49,749 nucleotides of DNA, from assembly GCA_900555835.1 (NCBI GenBank), contig USMK01000010.1:1-49749 (forward strand), read 5' to 3'. This stretch comes from an uncultured Clostridium sp. (lineage in GTDB: Bacteria; Bacillota; Clostridia; TANB77; CAG-508). The position numbers and the translations under genes are program-made. Below are positions 1 through 8,771 of the stretch, in pieces (the stretch's first letter is position 1; every line of letters begins with the position of its first letter). The notes under the pieces are model-generated. The model saw nothing but the letters and a program-made list of their open reading frames with translations. It had not been told where the DNA came from and made no database searches.

Positions 1-125
1 ATAAACGCCTTGGAAAACGGAGACTTTTTAAATTTTATATTTTACTTTTTAGCGGCCAAGCACGAACTAATTCACACGCAGCAACCCCCCTTCAATTTTT
101 CTCCATCCCACCAAAGCAGCGACAA

Positions 126-177
126 GATGTGTCCCCAATGAAGCAAAATGCTTCAAAAAGAAACGTCCCCTATGAAG
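126..177 (-). repeat. REP-like interspersed element, copy 1
   Basis: This is a ~50-bp element bounded on the plus strand by GTGTCCCC and ACGTCCCCTATGA, with a central hairpin GAAGCA-AAA-TGCTTC. The same layout recurs at 4473-4522 and 11459-11508. It lies about 230 bp beyond the ABC permease stop codon. The design (GGGGAC motif plus short palindrome, intergenic) resembles REP elements moved by IS200/IS605-like RAYT transposases; that link is inferred. Confidence 0.75.
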
Positions 178-269
178 CAAAACAAAAAGACAACCAAACC
201 TAGCATAAAATACTAAGTCTAGTTGCCCTCTCTATATCAAATTTATTCATTTTCTTATTTAGTAATAAA

Positions 270-285
270 GTGTGTGTGTGTGTGT
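270..285. repeat. (GT)8 dinucleotide microsatellite
   Basis: Eight perfect GT units lie in non-coding DNA downstream of the ABC permease. Such runs are uncommon in bacteria and prone to slippage. No gene or promoter close by would obviously be switched by it. Confidence 0.8.
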
Positions 286-407
286 ACAGCCGCAAGGCTT
301 TCAGCCATTTCTTTATTCATAACACCAATTCTCCCTTTTCCTTCATCATCCGTACCACTATTAAATCACACCAACTCCCAAATTGCAATACCTTTCCCAC
401 AAAAAAA

Positions 408-2954
408 TCACACATTATCATCCCTCAAAGCCTCAACTATATTCTGCCCCTTCATTTTCTTGCTAGAATACAACATAGTCACAAACACAATCGCGTAAAC
501 AGCAACTATGGAAATCACAATACTACTCCAAGGAAGTCTGAACAACATACTAATTCCAGTATCAAAAGACTGATTTATTACATAGCACATCAAAATTCCT
601 ATTGGCAATCCATATAGCAACGCCTTACTTCCATAGAATATGCACTCCAAGTTCAACATTCTATTAAACTGCTTACTCGTCATACCAATTGACTTCAAAT
701 TAGCAAACTCCCTTTTTCTTAACCCTATATTCGTAGAAATTGTATTAAAAATATTCGAAATTCCAATAGCAGAAATCAAAGCAATAAATCCATATAAGAA
801 AATTTGAATTATTAGTTTTAGGTTTCTTTGGTCTTTCAATCTTGCCTCAGCATCATATACCGAAATAGTCAAATTAGGATAATTATTTGAAATCTCCTTC
901 AACTGTTTAGTCACATCTAAATTATTTTTAGTATTAATATAAATATTTTCAGCCTCATTCTGACTTCCTACTTTTTCTAACATTTTGGTATAAGTATTTT
1001 CATTAACAATTCCCACTATACGAATTCCAGAATCAGATGTACTTATACCAAATGGAGCTTTTTCCGTTAATTTAGCTATGCTAACTGTCGAAACATCTTG
1101 ATTTTCCGCTGTGTTTTCAAGCAAATCCAGCTTTTCCCCTTCTTTCATATTAATCACATTAGTTTCTACTCCAAATTGCACGATATTGTTAATATAATTT
1201 ACAATAATCATTTGATTATCCTCTAATTTTGTTAAACCCATTTCCCTTAAATATTTTTCATATTCTGAGGGATTTAAAGTTACCACTGTTGTATTTAGCA
1301 CATAATTATTGAGGTCTTCGTCTACCATATGGTTTTCTTTCATTATTTTAACAATATTTGCATTAACCTTGCTTTCTGGCAGTTCGATAGTTTTATACAA
1401 ATATCTAATATCTGATATCCTATCAATCTGTTCCATTTGTATTATTTCGTTTTTCGCCTTTTCCACTTTTTCCTTGGCATTATCATTCCTATAACTAATA
1501 GTTACACCAAAATCATAATCTGTTGTTTGATAAGCAGAATCAAATCCTGTATACATATAGTCCACAAAACCTGTTACAGATATATATAACACAATACTTA
1601 CAACAAGCGAAATTACCGTAGTTCTATATCTTTTCTTTGCACGTTTTAAATTTTTTAGTGCAATAGTTCCCTCTACTCCGAATAATTTTGTAATAAATTT
1701 AGGTGTTCTTAACTTTTTAGTTTTTGTTTTTATGTCGTCAACCTGCCTAATAGCCTCTATTGGAGTAGTTTTGCTGGCTCTTCTAGCAGGAATTATTACA
1801 GATAGATATATTGTAACCATCATTAAAATTACAGCTATAATTATTGCCGGCCAAGATATAACAAGTTCTAAATTAAATCTTCCATCTTTTACAATTTCAT
1901 TTATAAGTCCACTTACAATTTTTAGTGTAACCCCTATTCCACCAATTCCACATAGGATACCAATTGGAATACCAATGCACCCAAGTATTGCTCCTTCATA
2001 TATTACCGATTTTCTTATTTGTTTTCTTGTTGCTCCAACTGATGCAAGCATTCCAAATTGCTTTTTTCTGTCTGATACTGAAATTGCAAAACTATTATAA
2101 ATAACCATTACAGAGCCTACCATTATTATACAAATAAGAACTCCACAAACACTATACATCATTTGGTGAAATCCCAAATCATCTGTTACCCCTTCATATG
2201 CAAGTAAACTTTTGTTATATTTTACACTACTTGCACCAACATATTTAGCCAGTTCTTCTCCAACAGTATATACATCTTGACTTTTTTTCATTACAACACC
2301 AGCTGTAACCAAGGTATCGTCTATTAATGTTGATTTATCCATTATTGTTATACCTGCTGTAAAATAATCTGCTGAGGACTCAAAAAATGGTCTTTTTATC
2401 ATTCCGGTTATTTTGTATGTTTTAGTTCCAGTTTGCACAAATTCTACGCCATATGGATTATCAGTGGTTTCTGGCACATCTTTTACATAACCTACTTTGA
2501 ATGTAACTGTATCACCTATTTCAGGTTCATTATCTTTTCCATCAAAAAAAGTCCTGCTTAATGCAATTTCGTCTGAATTTTTAGGAAGCTCACCTTTTTC
2601 TAATTGTTCACCCATCTTCTTTATGGCATCTTCTTCATATTGTACTATTTTCAAATAATTTTCTCTTGAATACTCATTTTCTGCCATATACAAATCAGAA
2701 GCAATAAATGTATCCGATATTTGGTTATTATTTTCTATGTATTTTAAATTTGAATAAGCAACTCCATTAAAACGTGCTTCCCATTCACCATTTCGATCTT
2801 TTTCATAATTTATCATAAATCCTTGAAAGCTGACTGCAAGAGTTGTTACAGCACTTATCATTGCACCTGATAAAATTATGCCTATTATTGTTACTAATGT
2901 TCTTTTTTTATTTAATTTCAAATAACTATCTGTTAGCTTTTTTAATATATTCAT
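408..2954 (-). CDS. ABC transporter permease, two FtsX/MacB-type domains
   Basis: This 848-residue membrane protein is the likely permease partner of the ATPase encoded 15 bp upstream. The N-terminus has one membrane helix (about 20-42) followed by a ~230-residue extracytoplasmic MacB_PCD-like domain. Three helices around 265-385 form the first FtsX unit, ending in the family-typical RRASKTTPIEAIRQ. A second extracytoplasmic domain and a second FtsX unit (about 715-835) follow. This 1+3+1+3 layout is that of Firmicutes transporters that export or sense peptides and antibiotics, often controlled by an adjacent two-component system, as seen here at 4517-6414. The substrate is unknown. Confidence 0.9.
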   Translation of the reverse strand: MNILKKLTDSYLKLNKKRTLVTIIGIILSGAMISAVTTLAVSFQGFMINYEKDRNGEWEARFNGVAYSNLKYIENNNQISDTFIASDLYMAENEYSRENYLKIVQYEEDAIKKMGEQLEKGELPKNSDEIALSRTFFDGKDNEPEIGDTVTFKVGYVKDVPETTDNPYGVEFVQTGTKTYKITGMIKRPFFESSADYFTAGITIMDKSTLIDDTLVTAGVVMKKSQDVYTVGEELAKYVGASSVKYNKSLLAYEGVTDDLGFHQMMYSVCGVLICIIMVGSVMVIYNSFAISVSDRKKQFGMLASVGATRKQIRKSVIYEGAILGCIGIPIGILCGIGGIGVTLKIVSGLINEIVKDGRFNLELVISWPAIIIAVILMMVTIYLSVIIPARRASKTTPIEAIRQVDDIKTKTKKLRTPKFITKLFGVEGTIALKNLKRAKKRYRTTVISLVVSIVLYISVTGFVDYMYTGFDSAYQTTDYDFGVTISYRNDNAKEKVEKAKNEIIQMEQIDRISDIRYLYKTIELPESKVNANIVKIMKENHMVDEDLNNYVLNTTVVTLNPSEYEKYLREMGLTKLEDNQMIIVNYINNIVQFGVETNVINMKEGEKLDLLENTAENQDVSTVSIAKLTEKAPFGISTSDSGIRIVGIVNENTYTKMLEKVGSQNEAENIYINTKNNLDVTKQLKEISNNYPNLTISVYDAEARLKDQRNLKLIIQIFLYGFIALISAIGISNIFNTISTNIGLRKREFANLKSIGMTSKQFNRMLNLECIFYGSKALLYGLPIGILMCYVINQSFDTGISMLFRLPWSSIVISIVAVYAIVFVTMLYSSKKMKGQNIVEALRDDNV

Positions 2955-2969
2955 TTTTCACACTCTCCT

Positions 2970-3650
2970 TTATTTGATTTTTTCGTCTTTTGCAATTTTA
3001 CCATCTTCAATTGTTATAATTCTGTCCGCTTCTAGCGCTATTTGTGGATCGTGTGTTATCATAATTAGTGTTTGATTATACTTTTTATTAGAAAATTTTA
3101 ATAGTTCTACTATTTCTTTTGAATTTTTACTATCTAAATTTCCAGTTGGTTCGTCAGCCAAAATTATGCTTGGATTGTTTATTAAACTTCTTCCTATTGA
3201 AACTCTTTGTTGTTGCCCTCCTGATAATTGATTTGGCAAATGTTTTATTCTTTTTTCCAGTCCCAATGTTGTTACTATTTCATTTAATTGCTCTTTATCT
3301 ATTTTCTTTCCATCTAGCAACACAGGCAAAGATATGTTTTCTTCTACATTTAGTATTGGAATTAAGTTATAAAATTGATATATTAATCCAATCTGTCTTC
3401 TTCTAAAAATTGCTAGATTATCATTATTTAAAGCATATATATCAGTTCCATCAATATATACCTTTCCAGAAGTAGGCTTATCAACACCTCCCAATATATG
3501 CAAAAGTGTTGACTTTCCTGAGCCTGATGCTCCCACAATTGCAACAAACTCGCCTTTCTCTACGCTAAAACTTACTCCATCCAAGGCATTTACCTTAGTT
3601 TCACCTTTTCCATATGTTTTTACCAAATTTTCAACCTTTAAAATTTCCAT
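2970..3650 (-). CDS. ABC transporter ATP-binding protein (MacB/LolD type)
   Basis: The 226-residue ATPase has Walker A GASGSGKST (about 41-49), signature LSGGQQQR, Walker B IILADEPTG and an H-loop in ITHDP. Sequence and length match the MacB/LolD/FtsE branch that powers FtsX-type permeases, here the 848-residue protein translated just downstream. GGAGGAAAACCT precedes the ATG. A promoter-like -10 with a direct repeat typical of OmpR-family regulators lies upstream at 3683-3714, so the pair is probably induced by a response regulator. Confidence 0.93.
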   Translation of the reverse strand: MEILKVENLVKTYGKGETKVNALDGVSFSVEKGEFVAIVGASGSGKSTLLHILGGVDKPTSGKVYIDGTDIYALNNDNLAIFRRRQIGLIYQFYNLIPILNVEENISLPVLLDGKKIDKEQLNEIVTTLGLEKRIKHLPNQLSGGQQQRVSIGRSLINNPSIILADEPTGNLDSKNSKEIVELLKFSNKKYNQTLIMITHDPQIALEADRIITIEDGKIAKDEKIK

Positions 3651-3682
3651 AGGTTTTCCTCCTCACTTTTTTATTTAAGGCA

Positions 3683-3714
3683 ATTATATTAACCAAAAGT
3701 GACTGCTTAGTGAC
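3683..3714 (-). promoter_or_regulatory. ABC operon promoter with response-regulator direct repeat
   Basis: On the minus strand GTCACT-AAGCA-GTCACT is a perfect 6-bp direct repeat with an 11-bp period. It stands where the -35 would be, upstream of a TATAAT -10 (3683-3688). There is no -35 consensus. This is how OmpR/PhoB-type activators usually bind. The obvious candidate regulator is the product of 5745-6414, which is frameshifted. Confidence 0.55.
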
Positions 3715-3720
3715 ATTTTG

Positions 3721-3760
3721 AAAAAAACAACAAAGCAGACATTTTTTCATGTCTGCTTTG
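3721..3760 (-). terminator. Rho-independent terminator of LRV-repeat gene
   Basis: A 12-bp stem (CAAAGCAGACAT and its complement) with a TTTTTC-type loop is followed on the minus strand by GTTGTTTTTTT. It separates the LRV-repeat gene from the ABC operon. Confidence 0.85.
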
Positions 3761-3771
3761 CTATTTTTTTC

Positions 3772-4314
3772 TCATCTAAGTCCTACCAATCTGTCTTGTG
3801 CGTATTCGGCAATTTCCGGATCTTCATCCTTAGCTAAAACTTGTAAAACCTCAACAGAAGTTACAGGATTTTTAGCAACCGCCATACGAACAAACGGCAT
3901 ATCGTTTTTGGCAAGTTCAAGTAAAACATTTTGAGTAGCTTTAATATTTCCTGCAACTTTGGTCTTTACCGCATAAGAATCATCTCTGCTCAAAGCCAGT
4001 AAAACTTCACGCGAAATATTTAAGTTCTCAGCAACGCATTCTCGAACATCTGCAACTTCATCCATTGAAAGTTTAAACAAAGTTGCCTTGTTTGCACTCA
4101 TATTCTTTGCAACACTAGCTCTGACATCTGCTTCCTTAGCACAGGCCAAGTTTTGCAATACAATTGCAGATGAATTGCAATTAGATGCCACTAATTTCCG
4201 GATATAGCTATCAGAATCCTTACTCATAGTAGCCAAATCGCCCTTTGTAGCATTCCATTTTCTTGCCTCCAAAATCTTAACAGATTTACCAGTAGTCTTC
4301 TTAATGGTTACCAT
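3772..4314 (-). CDS. LRV/HEAT-like repeat protein
   Basis: This 180-residue protein is built from about six ~24-residue helical repeats of the form D-x-x-x-x-V-R-x-x-V-A-x-N-x-x-x-(6)-L-x-x-L-A. That is the pattern of the leucine-rich-repeat variant (LRV)/HEAT-like solenoid. Such folds mediate protein binding, and no catalytic motif is visible. There is no signal peptide, so it is probably cytoplasmic. It has its own promoter (4388-4416) and terminator, and so is transcribed apart from the ABC operon below and the kinase above. The partner is unknown. Confidence 0.75.
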   Translation of the reverse strand: MVTIKKTTGKSVKILEARKWNATKGDLATMSKDSDSYIRKLVASNCNSSAIVLQNLACAKEADVRASVAKNMSANKATLFKLSMDEVADVRECVAENLNISREVLLALSRDDSYAVKTKVAGNIKATQNVLLELAKNDMPFVRMAVAKNPVTSVEVLQVLAKDEDPEIAEYAQDRLVGLR

Positions 4315-4387
4315 TGTAATATCCTCCCTTAATTATAAAAACGAAGATTTTCAAATAAATCATACTGCCATTGCAGTAACCTTAATT

Positions 4388-4416
4388 ATTATAGCATAGT
4401 TTACAATATTTTTCAA
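4388..4416 (-). promoter_or_regulatory. SigmaA promoter of LRV-repeat gene
   Basis: On the minus strand TTGAAA (4411-4416), a 17-bp spacer and TATAAT (4388-4393) lie about 75 bp upstream of the ATG. Confidence 0.7.
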
Positions 4417-4472
4417 TATTATGTGAACTTTTCTCTTGAATTTATTTTCAACATTATAGAGTAAGCGAAAAA

Positions 4473-4522
4473 GATATGTCCCCAATGAAGCAAAATGCCT
4501 CAAATGGAAACGTCCCCTATAT
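4473..4522 (-). repeat. REP-like interspersed element, copy 2
   Basis: The layout is the same as copy 1: TGTCCCC, hairpin GAAGCA-AAA-TGCCTC with one mismatch, then ACGTCCCCTAT. Its minus-strand end TATAGGGGACG provides the TAG stop (4517-4519) of the sensor kinase gene. The element therefore abuts or has replaced the original 3' end of that gene. Confidence 0.75.
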
Positions 4523-5752
4523 AAAAATTCGAATTCTAAATTGCGTTCCTTCTCCGCTCTTACTTTGTACTCGAATTTCGCCGTTTTGCTTTTCTATTAT
4601 GGTTTTGGCTAAGGCTAGACCAATTCCAAAGCTTTCTTTACTGGAATCTTTACCTTTGTAGAATCTTTTGAAGATATTTGGTAAATCTTCTTTTGATATA
4701 CCTTCTCCTTCGTCTTTTATTATAATTTGTAGATATAAGCAGTTTTCTTCCACCTCTATATAGATGTTTTTATTTTCTGCTGTATGCTCTATGCAGTTTT
4801 TAACAATGTTAGTTAATGCCTCTTTCGTCCAATTATAATCTCCTATCATATGACAATTTGCTTGTACCTTTAAGTACAAATTTTGATTTTTTATTTCTAA
4901 GGCAACCGCCATCTGTTTTTTTATATCTTCTAGCAATATTTTTACATCTATGTCTTCTCTTGCAAATTCTACCATTCCAGATTCTAGTCTAGACAATTTT
5001 AAAATAACAGTAATAAGCCAGTTTATAGAATCCAATTGCTTTGTTATTTGGTGCAAATATTCTCTCTTCAAATTTTCGTCTATCTCGTCTTCTTTGATAA
5101 TGTCTAGCATAATGTTTATAGATGTTAGTGGTGTTTTTATTTGATGTGATATATCTGATAATGCTACACTTAGCTCTTTTTTGTCTTTTTTCATAGTTTC
5201 TGCTTGTTTATTAAGCATTATTGTGATTTTGACAATTTGGTTTTGTAACTCACTAAGCTCTCCTTCGGTATTTTCCTCTATTTTCAAGGAATATATATTG
5301 TTTTGCAAATCTTTTAAATATTGGGTTATGTTTTTTATTTTTCTTTCTCTTAGTGCTAAAAACACAACAAATAGCACAATTAAAAGCGAAAATCCTAATA
5401 CAAAAATCAAAATATTTATAGCCTTATTTTGATTTATTATTTTGCCTATTTGTTCCACTTCTATTGTGCTGTTTTCGCCAATTCCATATTTGGCTAATAT
5501 TTTCTTGCCATTTTCTACATCATTTTCATTAATGCTTTTTACAGCATTTATAATTTCCACTTCCTTTTCAGGATTTTCTGCAATTAACACACTTGTTATT
5601 GCACTTAATGAATTATACATTTGGCTTTTATATGATTTATATTGAATATTTAATATTGAAATTGAAAATAATATTACAATTGCCACAAGAATTAAACTTA
5701 ATACTAAAAATATTTTTATATTGTCTTTTTTAAAAAATGACATTTTATTCAC
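4517..5752 (-). CDS. Two-component sensor histidine kinase
   Basis: The 411-residue kinase has two membrane helices (about 13-34 and 112-134) enclosing a ~78-residue extracytoplasmic sensor. A HisKA domain follows with phospho-acceptor H203 in SDISHQIKTPLTS, then a HATPase domain with N-box NIVKNCIEH, G1 DEGEGIS, F-box FKRFYKG and G2 GIGLALAK. All catalytic boxes are intact. It overlaps the response-regulator gene by 8 bp, the usual coupled arrangement. It probably controls the neighbouring ABC transporter, but its partner regulator is broken here. The stop codon lies inside a REP-like element. Confidence 0.92.
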   Translation of the reverse strand: MNKMSFFKKDNIKIFLVLSLILVAIVILFSISILNIQYKSYKSQMYNSLSAITSVLIAENPEKEVEIINAVKSINENDVENGKKILAKYGIGENSTIEVEQIGKIINQNKAINILIFVLGFSLLIVLFVVFLALRERKIKNITQYLKDLQNNIYSLKIEENTEGELSELQNQIVKITIMLNKQAETMKKDKKELSVALSDISHQIKTPLTSINIMLDIIKEDEIDENLKREYLHQITKQLDSINWLITVILKLSRLESGMVEFAREDIDVKILLEDIKKQMAVALEIKNQNLYLKVQANCHMIGDYNWTKEALTNIVKNCIEHTAENKNIYIEVEENCLYLQIIIKDEGEGISKEDLPNIFKRFYKGKDSSKESFGIGLALAKTIIEKQNGEIRVQSKSGEGTQFRIRIFI

Positions 5753-6414
5753 CTATCCTATATCCAATACCTCTTACTGTTTTTATTATATCTGGATTGG
5801 CAGGATCATTTTCTATCTTCTCTCTTATTCTTTTTATGTATACAGTTAATGTATTGTCATTAACAAAATTTCCTGCAACATCCCATATTTTATCTAAAAT
5901 TTGTTCTCTTGTTATTGTTTGTCCACTATTATTAAAAAGCATTAGTAAAATTTTGTACTCTAAGGCGGTAAGTTCTAGTTGTTTGTCGTTTTTATATACT
6001 GTTGTTTTATCCAGATTTATTACAACATCTTTTATTTTTATTATATTTTCATTACCCTTATCTTGATTGTATCTTTTTAATATTGTTTTTATTCTAAGTT
6101 TCAATTCTCTTAGTCTAAAAGGCTTTATAATATAGTCATCTGCGCCTAGTTCTAAACCTTGAACAACGTCGTTTTCCTCGTCTTTGGCGGTTTATTGGCA
6201 TGTCTGTTTTGTTTTTTATTTCTTTGCAAATATCAAAACCATCTCCATCTGGCAAAGTAACATCAAGAAGTACTAAACTTATTGTATTATCCAATTGGTT
6301 TAGTGCTTCTTTTTGGGTACTTGCTTTTATAATATTGTATCCATCTTGTTTTAAGCTTAGTTCTAGTCCATTTAGTATAATCTCGTTGTCTTCAACTATC
6401 ATAATAGTTTCCAT
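5745..6414 (-). pseudogene. OmpR-family response regulator, frameshifted
   Basis: Two frames together encode an OmpR/PhoB-type regulator. The upstream frame (6136-6414) carries the receiver start MIVEDNE with acidic pocket, and D53-type phospho-acceptor LLDVTLPDGDG. The downstream frame continues as TAKDEEN, DDYIIKPFR and a winged helix with GAxxxVxxRxG-like RIREKIE and RGIGYRIGE. The break is at about 6192, after DMPI. The expected IFL-type residues of beta-strand 4 are missing and the frame shifts, equal to an 8-bp loss. It lies 12 bp downstream of metG and overlaps the kinase gene. It could be a real mutation or an assembly error. Confidence 0.88.
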
Positions 6415-6426
6415 AAAATCACACCT

Positions 6427-8007
6427 TTATGCTTTTTTTCCTCCTGTCATCTGAGTTTTTATATATTCAACTTCTTCTTCAATATTAAGTCTCATAAATA
6501 AAGGCTCGCCTTTTTCTATTACTTTTGTGTTTTCTGATATTTTATCATAATCATATATGCTGTCCCAATTTGCAGAAGTTATGCCTAATTGTTTTAGCAT
6601 ATTTTCTGCTGTATCTGGCATAAACGGTTGTAACATAATTGCAACTTTTCTTAGATTTTCGGCTAAGTGATACATTACAGATTCTAATTTTTCTGTTTGT
6701 TCTTCTTTTGCTAAAACCCAAGGGGCAGTTTCATCTATATATTTATTTGTTCTTGAAATCAAATTCCAAATTTCTGCTAGGCTATTGCTAAATTGCATTT
6801 CTTCTAAATTTTTTTCTACCTTAGCAACTTGCTCTTTTGCAAAATTTTCTATTTCTTCGTCTGGTGCATTTACTCTTCCTGTGTATTTAGGAATTATACC
6901 TCCAAAATATTTGTTAATCATTGATACTGTTCTGTTTAATAAATTTCCTAAATCATTGCATAAGTCAAAATTAAATCTTTCAACAAAGCTTTCAGGTGAA
7001 AATACTCCATCTTGTCCAAATGGTAATTCTCTTAAAAGGAAATATCTTGTTGCATCTAGGCCGTATTTATCTATTAACATATCTGGATAAACAACATTTC
7101 CCTTTGATTTGCTCATTTTTCCGTCTTTCATCATAATAAATCCGTGTGCAAATATTTTCTTTGGTGGCTCTAAACCTAATGCCATCAAGAAAATTGGCCA
7201 ATATATAGCATGAAATCTAACAATGTCTTTTCCCACAACATGTACATCTGCTGGCCAGTATTTTTTGAATAATTCGTCATTATCAGACATATATCCTAAT
7301 GCAGTAATATAATTTGTTAGTGCATCTAACCATACATATACAACGTGTTTAGGATCTTTTTTTACTTTAATACCCCAGTCGAAAGTTGTACGACTTACAC
7401 ATAAATCTTCTAACCCAGGTTTTATGAAATTGTTTATCATTTCATTTTTTCTTGACTCTGGTTTTAAGAAATCAGGATTTTCTTCATAGAATTTTAAAAG
7501 TCTGTCTGCATATTTTTTCATATTAAAGAAATATGCTTCTTCTCTCATTTCTTTTACTGGTCTTCCGCAATCTGGGCATTTTCTGTCAACCAATTGTGTT
7601 TCTGTAAAATAAGACTCACAAGGCATACAATACATTCCCTTGTATTCTCCTTTGTAAATATCGCCAGATTCCATAAACTTATCAAATATTTTTTGAACAA
7701 CATCTTCATGTCTTTTTTCTGTTGTTCTTATAAAATCGTCATAACTAATATTCATTTTAGCCCAAAGATTTTTTGCATATTCAGCTACTCCATCAACATA
7801 TTCTTGTGGAGTTTGATTATGCTCTTTTGCAACAGTTTCAATTTTTTGCCCATGCTCATCAAGTCCAGTAAGCATACGAACATCATATCCACGCAATCTC
7901 TTATACCTAGCCATAGTATCAGTAGCCACCTCAGTATAAGCGGTACCAATATGGAACTTACCACTTGGATAATAAATTGGTGTTGTTATATAAAAAGTTC
8001 TATTCAT
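6427..8007 (-). CDS. metG: Methionyl-tRNA synthetase
   Basis: This class I aminoacyl-tRNA synthetase charges tRNA-Met. The N-terminus TFYITTPIYYPSGKFHIG is typical; the HIGH box reads HIGT. A four-cysteine zinc knuckle (CMPC then CPDC) sits in the connective domain, and the KMSKS loop is intact as KMSKSKGN. At about 526 residues it lacks the C-terminal tRNA-binding (Trbp111-like) domain found in longer Bacillus forms. I chose the ATG at 8007 because the upstream ATG at 8019 is almost on top of the AAAGGGAG ribosome site. The broken response-regulator gene follows after 12 bp. Confidence 0.95.
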   Translation of the reverse strand: MNRTFYITTPIYYPSGKFHIGTAYTEVATDTMARYKRLRGYDVRMLTGLDEHGQKIETVAKEHNQTPQEYVDGVAEYAKNLWAKMNISYDDFIRTTEKRHEDVVQKIFDKFMESGDIYKGEYKGMYCMPCESYFTETQLVDRKCPDCGRPVKEMREEAYFFNMKKYADRLLKFYEENPDFLKPESRKNEMINNFIKPGLEDLCVSRTTFDWGIKVKKDPKHVVYVWLDALTNYITALGYMSDNDELFKKYWPADVHVVGKDIVRFHAIYWPIFLMALGLEPPKKIFAHGFIMMKDGKMSKSKGNVVYPDMLIDKYGLDATRYFLLRELPFGQDGVFSPESFVERFNFDLCNDLGNLLNRTVSMINKYFGGIIPKYTGRVNAPDEEIENFAKEQVAKVEKNLEEMQFSNSLAEIWNLISRTNKYIDETAPWVLAKEEQTEKLESVMYHLAENLRKVAIMLQPFMPDTAENMLKQLGITSANWDSIYDYDKISENTKVIEKGEPLFMRLNIEEEVEYIKTQMTGGKKA

Positions 8008-8070
8008 AAATTTCTTCATCTCCCTTTAACTATACCGTATATTAAAACATATTTTGCAAAAAATGTAAAG

Positions 8071-8097
8071 AAAAAAGCACAGTTTCCTGTGCTTTTT
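8071..8097 (-). terminator. Rho-independent terminator of spoVG
   Basis: Stem AAAAAGCACAG/CTGTGCTTTTT with a TTTC-type loop lies between spoVG and metG, with a T-rich tail on the minus strand. Confidence 0.85.
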
Positions 8098-8134
8098 GTT
8101 CCAACTTATGGAGTGGAATGTCCAACTTTTTTTA

Positions 8135-8404
8135 TTATTCTGCTGATTCAGCTTCTGGAGCATTGTAAGCATCTAATATAGCTTTTTGAATTTTCTCCCT
8201 TGTTTCAGCGTTGATTGGATGAGCTATATCTTTAAATTCTCCGTTTGGAGTTTTTCTACTAGGCATAGCTATAAATAATCCATTTTGACTTTCGATAACT
8301 TTTATGTCGTGAATTGCGAATTCGTTATCGAATGTTACAGAAGCAACAGCTTTCATTCTGTTTTCTGAATTTACTTTTCTTAAACGTACGTCTGTTATTT
8401 GCAT
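8135..8404 (-). CDS. spoVG: SpoVG RNA-binding regulator
   Basis: The 89-residue SpoVG family protein affects septation and sporulation in Bacillus and acts as an RNA/DNA-binding regulator. The family signature is clear: TDVRLRKVNSENRMKAVAS, FAIHDIKVIE, GLFIAMPSRKTPNGEF and DIAHPINAETREKIQ. The start was set at 8404 (MQITDV) because it matches the family N-terminus and follows GGAAGGCGGTG at good spacing. A longer in-frame reading to 8440 is not needed. It is monocistronic, with its own terminator. Confidence 0.95.
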   Translation of the reverse strand: MQITDVRLRKVNSENRMKAVASVTFDNEFAIHDIKVIESQNGLFIAMPSRKTPNGEFKDIAHPINAETREKIQKAILDAYNAPEAESAE

Positions 8405-8440
8405 GTGTGCACCGCCTTCCATTGTGTTAATTTTGTACAA

Positions 8441-8771
8441 TTTACTATAATATACCTACATATATTATTTTCTATGTACAAGTATATTATTCGCCAAAAA
8501 AAACTTTTTTCCTTCTAATTTTTTATATTTATTCACAAATTTTTTTTAATTAGAATATACTATTACAAAAATTGAATTATTCAAAATTTACACACTTTTA
8601 GCATACTAAAATTATATGATAAAAATAGGTCCGAACCAAATTTAAAATCAAGATGATTTTAATATAGTTTTAGCCTATCAATATTTCTAAAACTATTGAA
8701 ATAATTTAGTTTTAAATGTATAATAAAAAAAGTGTAATTTAAAATCATAATTTAAGGGGTGCTTTATTTTT
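8441..8771. other. AT-rich divergent spoVG/murC intergenic region
   Basis: No gene is seen in these 331 bp. It must carry the promoters for spoVG (minus) and murC (plus). The murC promoter is clear at 8696-8724. For spoVG I could not settle on one promoter. Confidence 0.6.
8696..8724 (+). promoter_or_regulatory. SigmaA promoter of murC
   Basis: TTGAAA (8696-8701), a 17-bp spacer and TATAAT (8719-8724) lie about 48 bp before the murC ATG, which follows AAGGGGTG. Confidence 0.75.

Larger units (their letters stand above)
1..407. other. Intergenic, no gene supported
   Basis: I see no convincing gene in this stretch downstream of the ABC permease. It holds a REP-like hairpin element (126-177) and a perfect (GT)8 dinucleotide run (270-285). 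Open frames here are short and lack a plausible start with a ribosome site. A minus-strand frame at about 290-350 reads somewhat protein-like but is closed by a stop on its upstream side, so it could at most be a gene remnant. Confidence 0.6.

Noticed and set aside
286..350. Protein-like minus-strand reading next to the GT run
   Set aside because: It is only about 30 codons, closed by a stop upstream, with no start or ribosome site. At most a remnant.
7960..7990. MetG HIGH motif reading HIGT as a defect
   Set aside because: The second His of HIGH is known to vary in class I synthetases and all other motifs are intact, so it is not taken as loss of function.
8405..8440. Longer spoVG start
   Set aside because: The family N-terminus and ribosome site both point to 8404.
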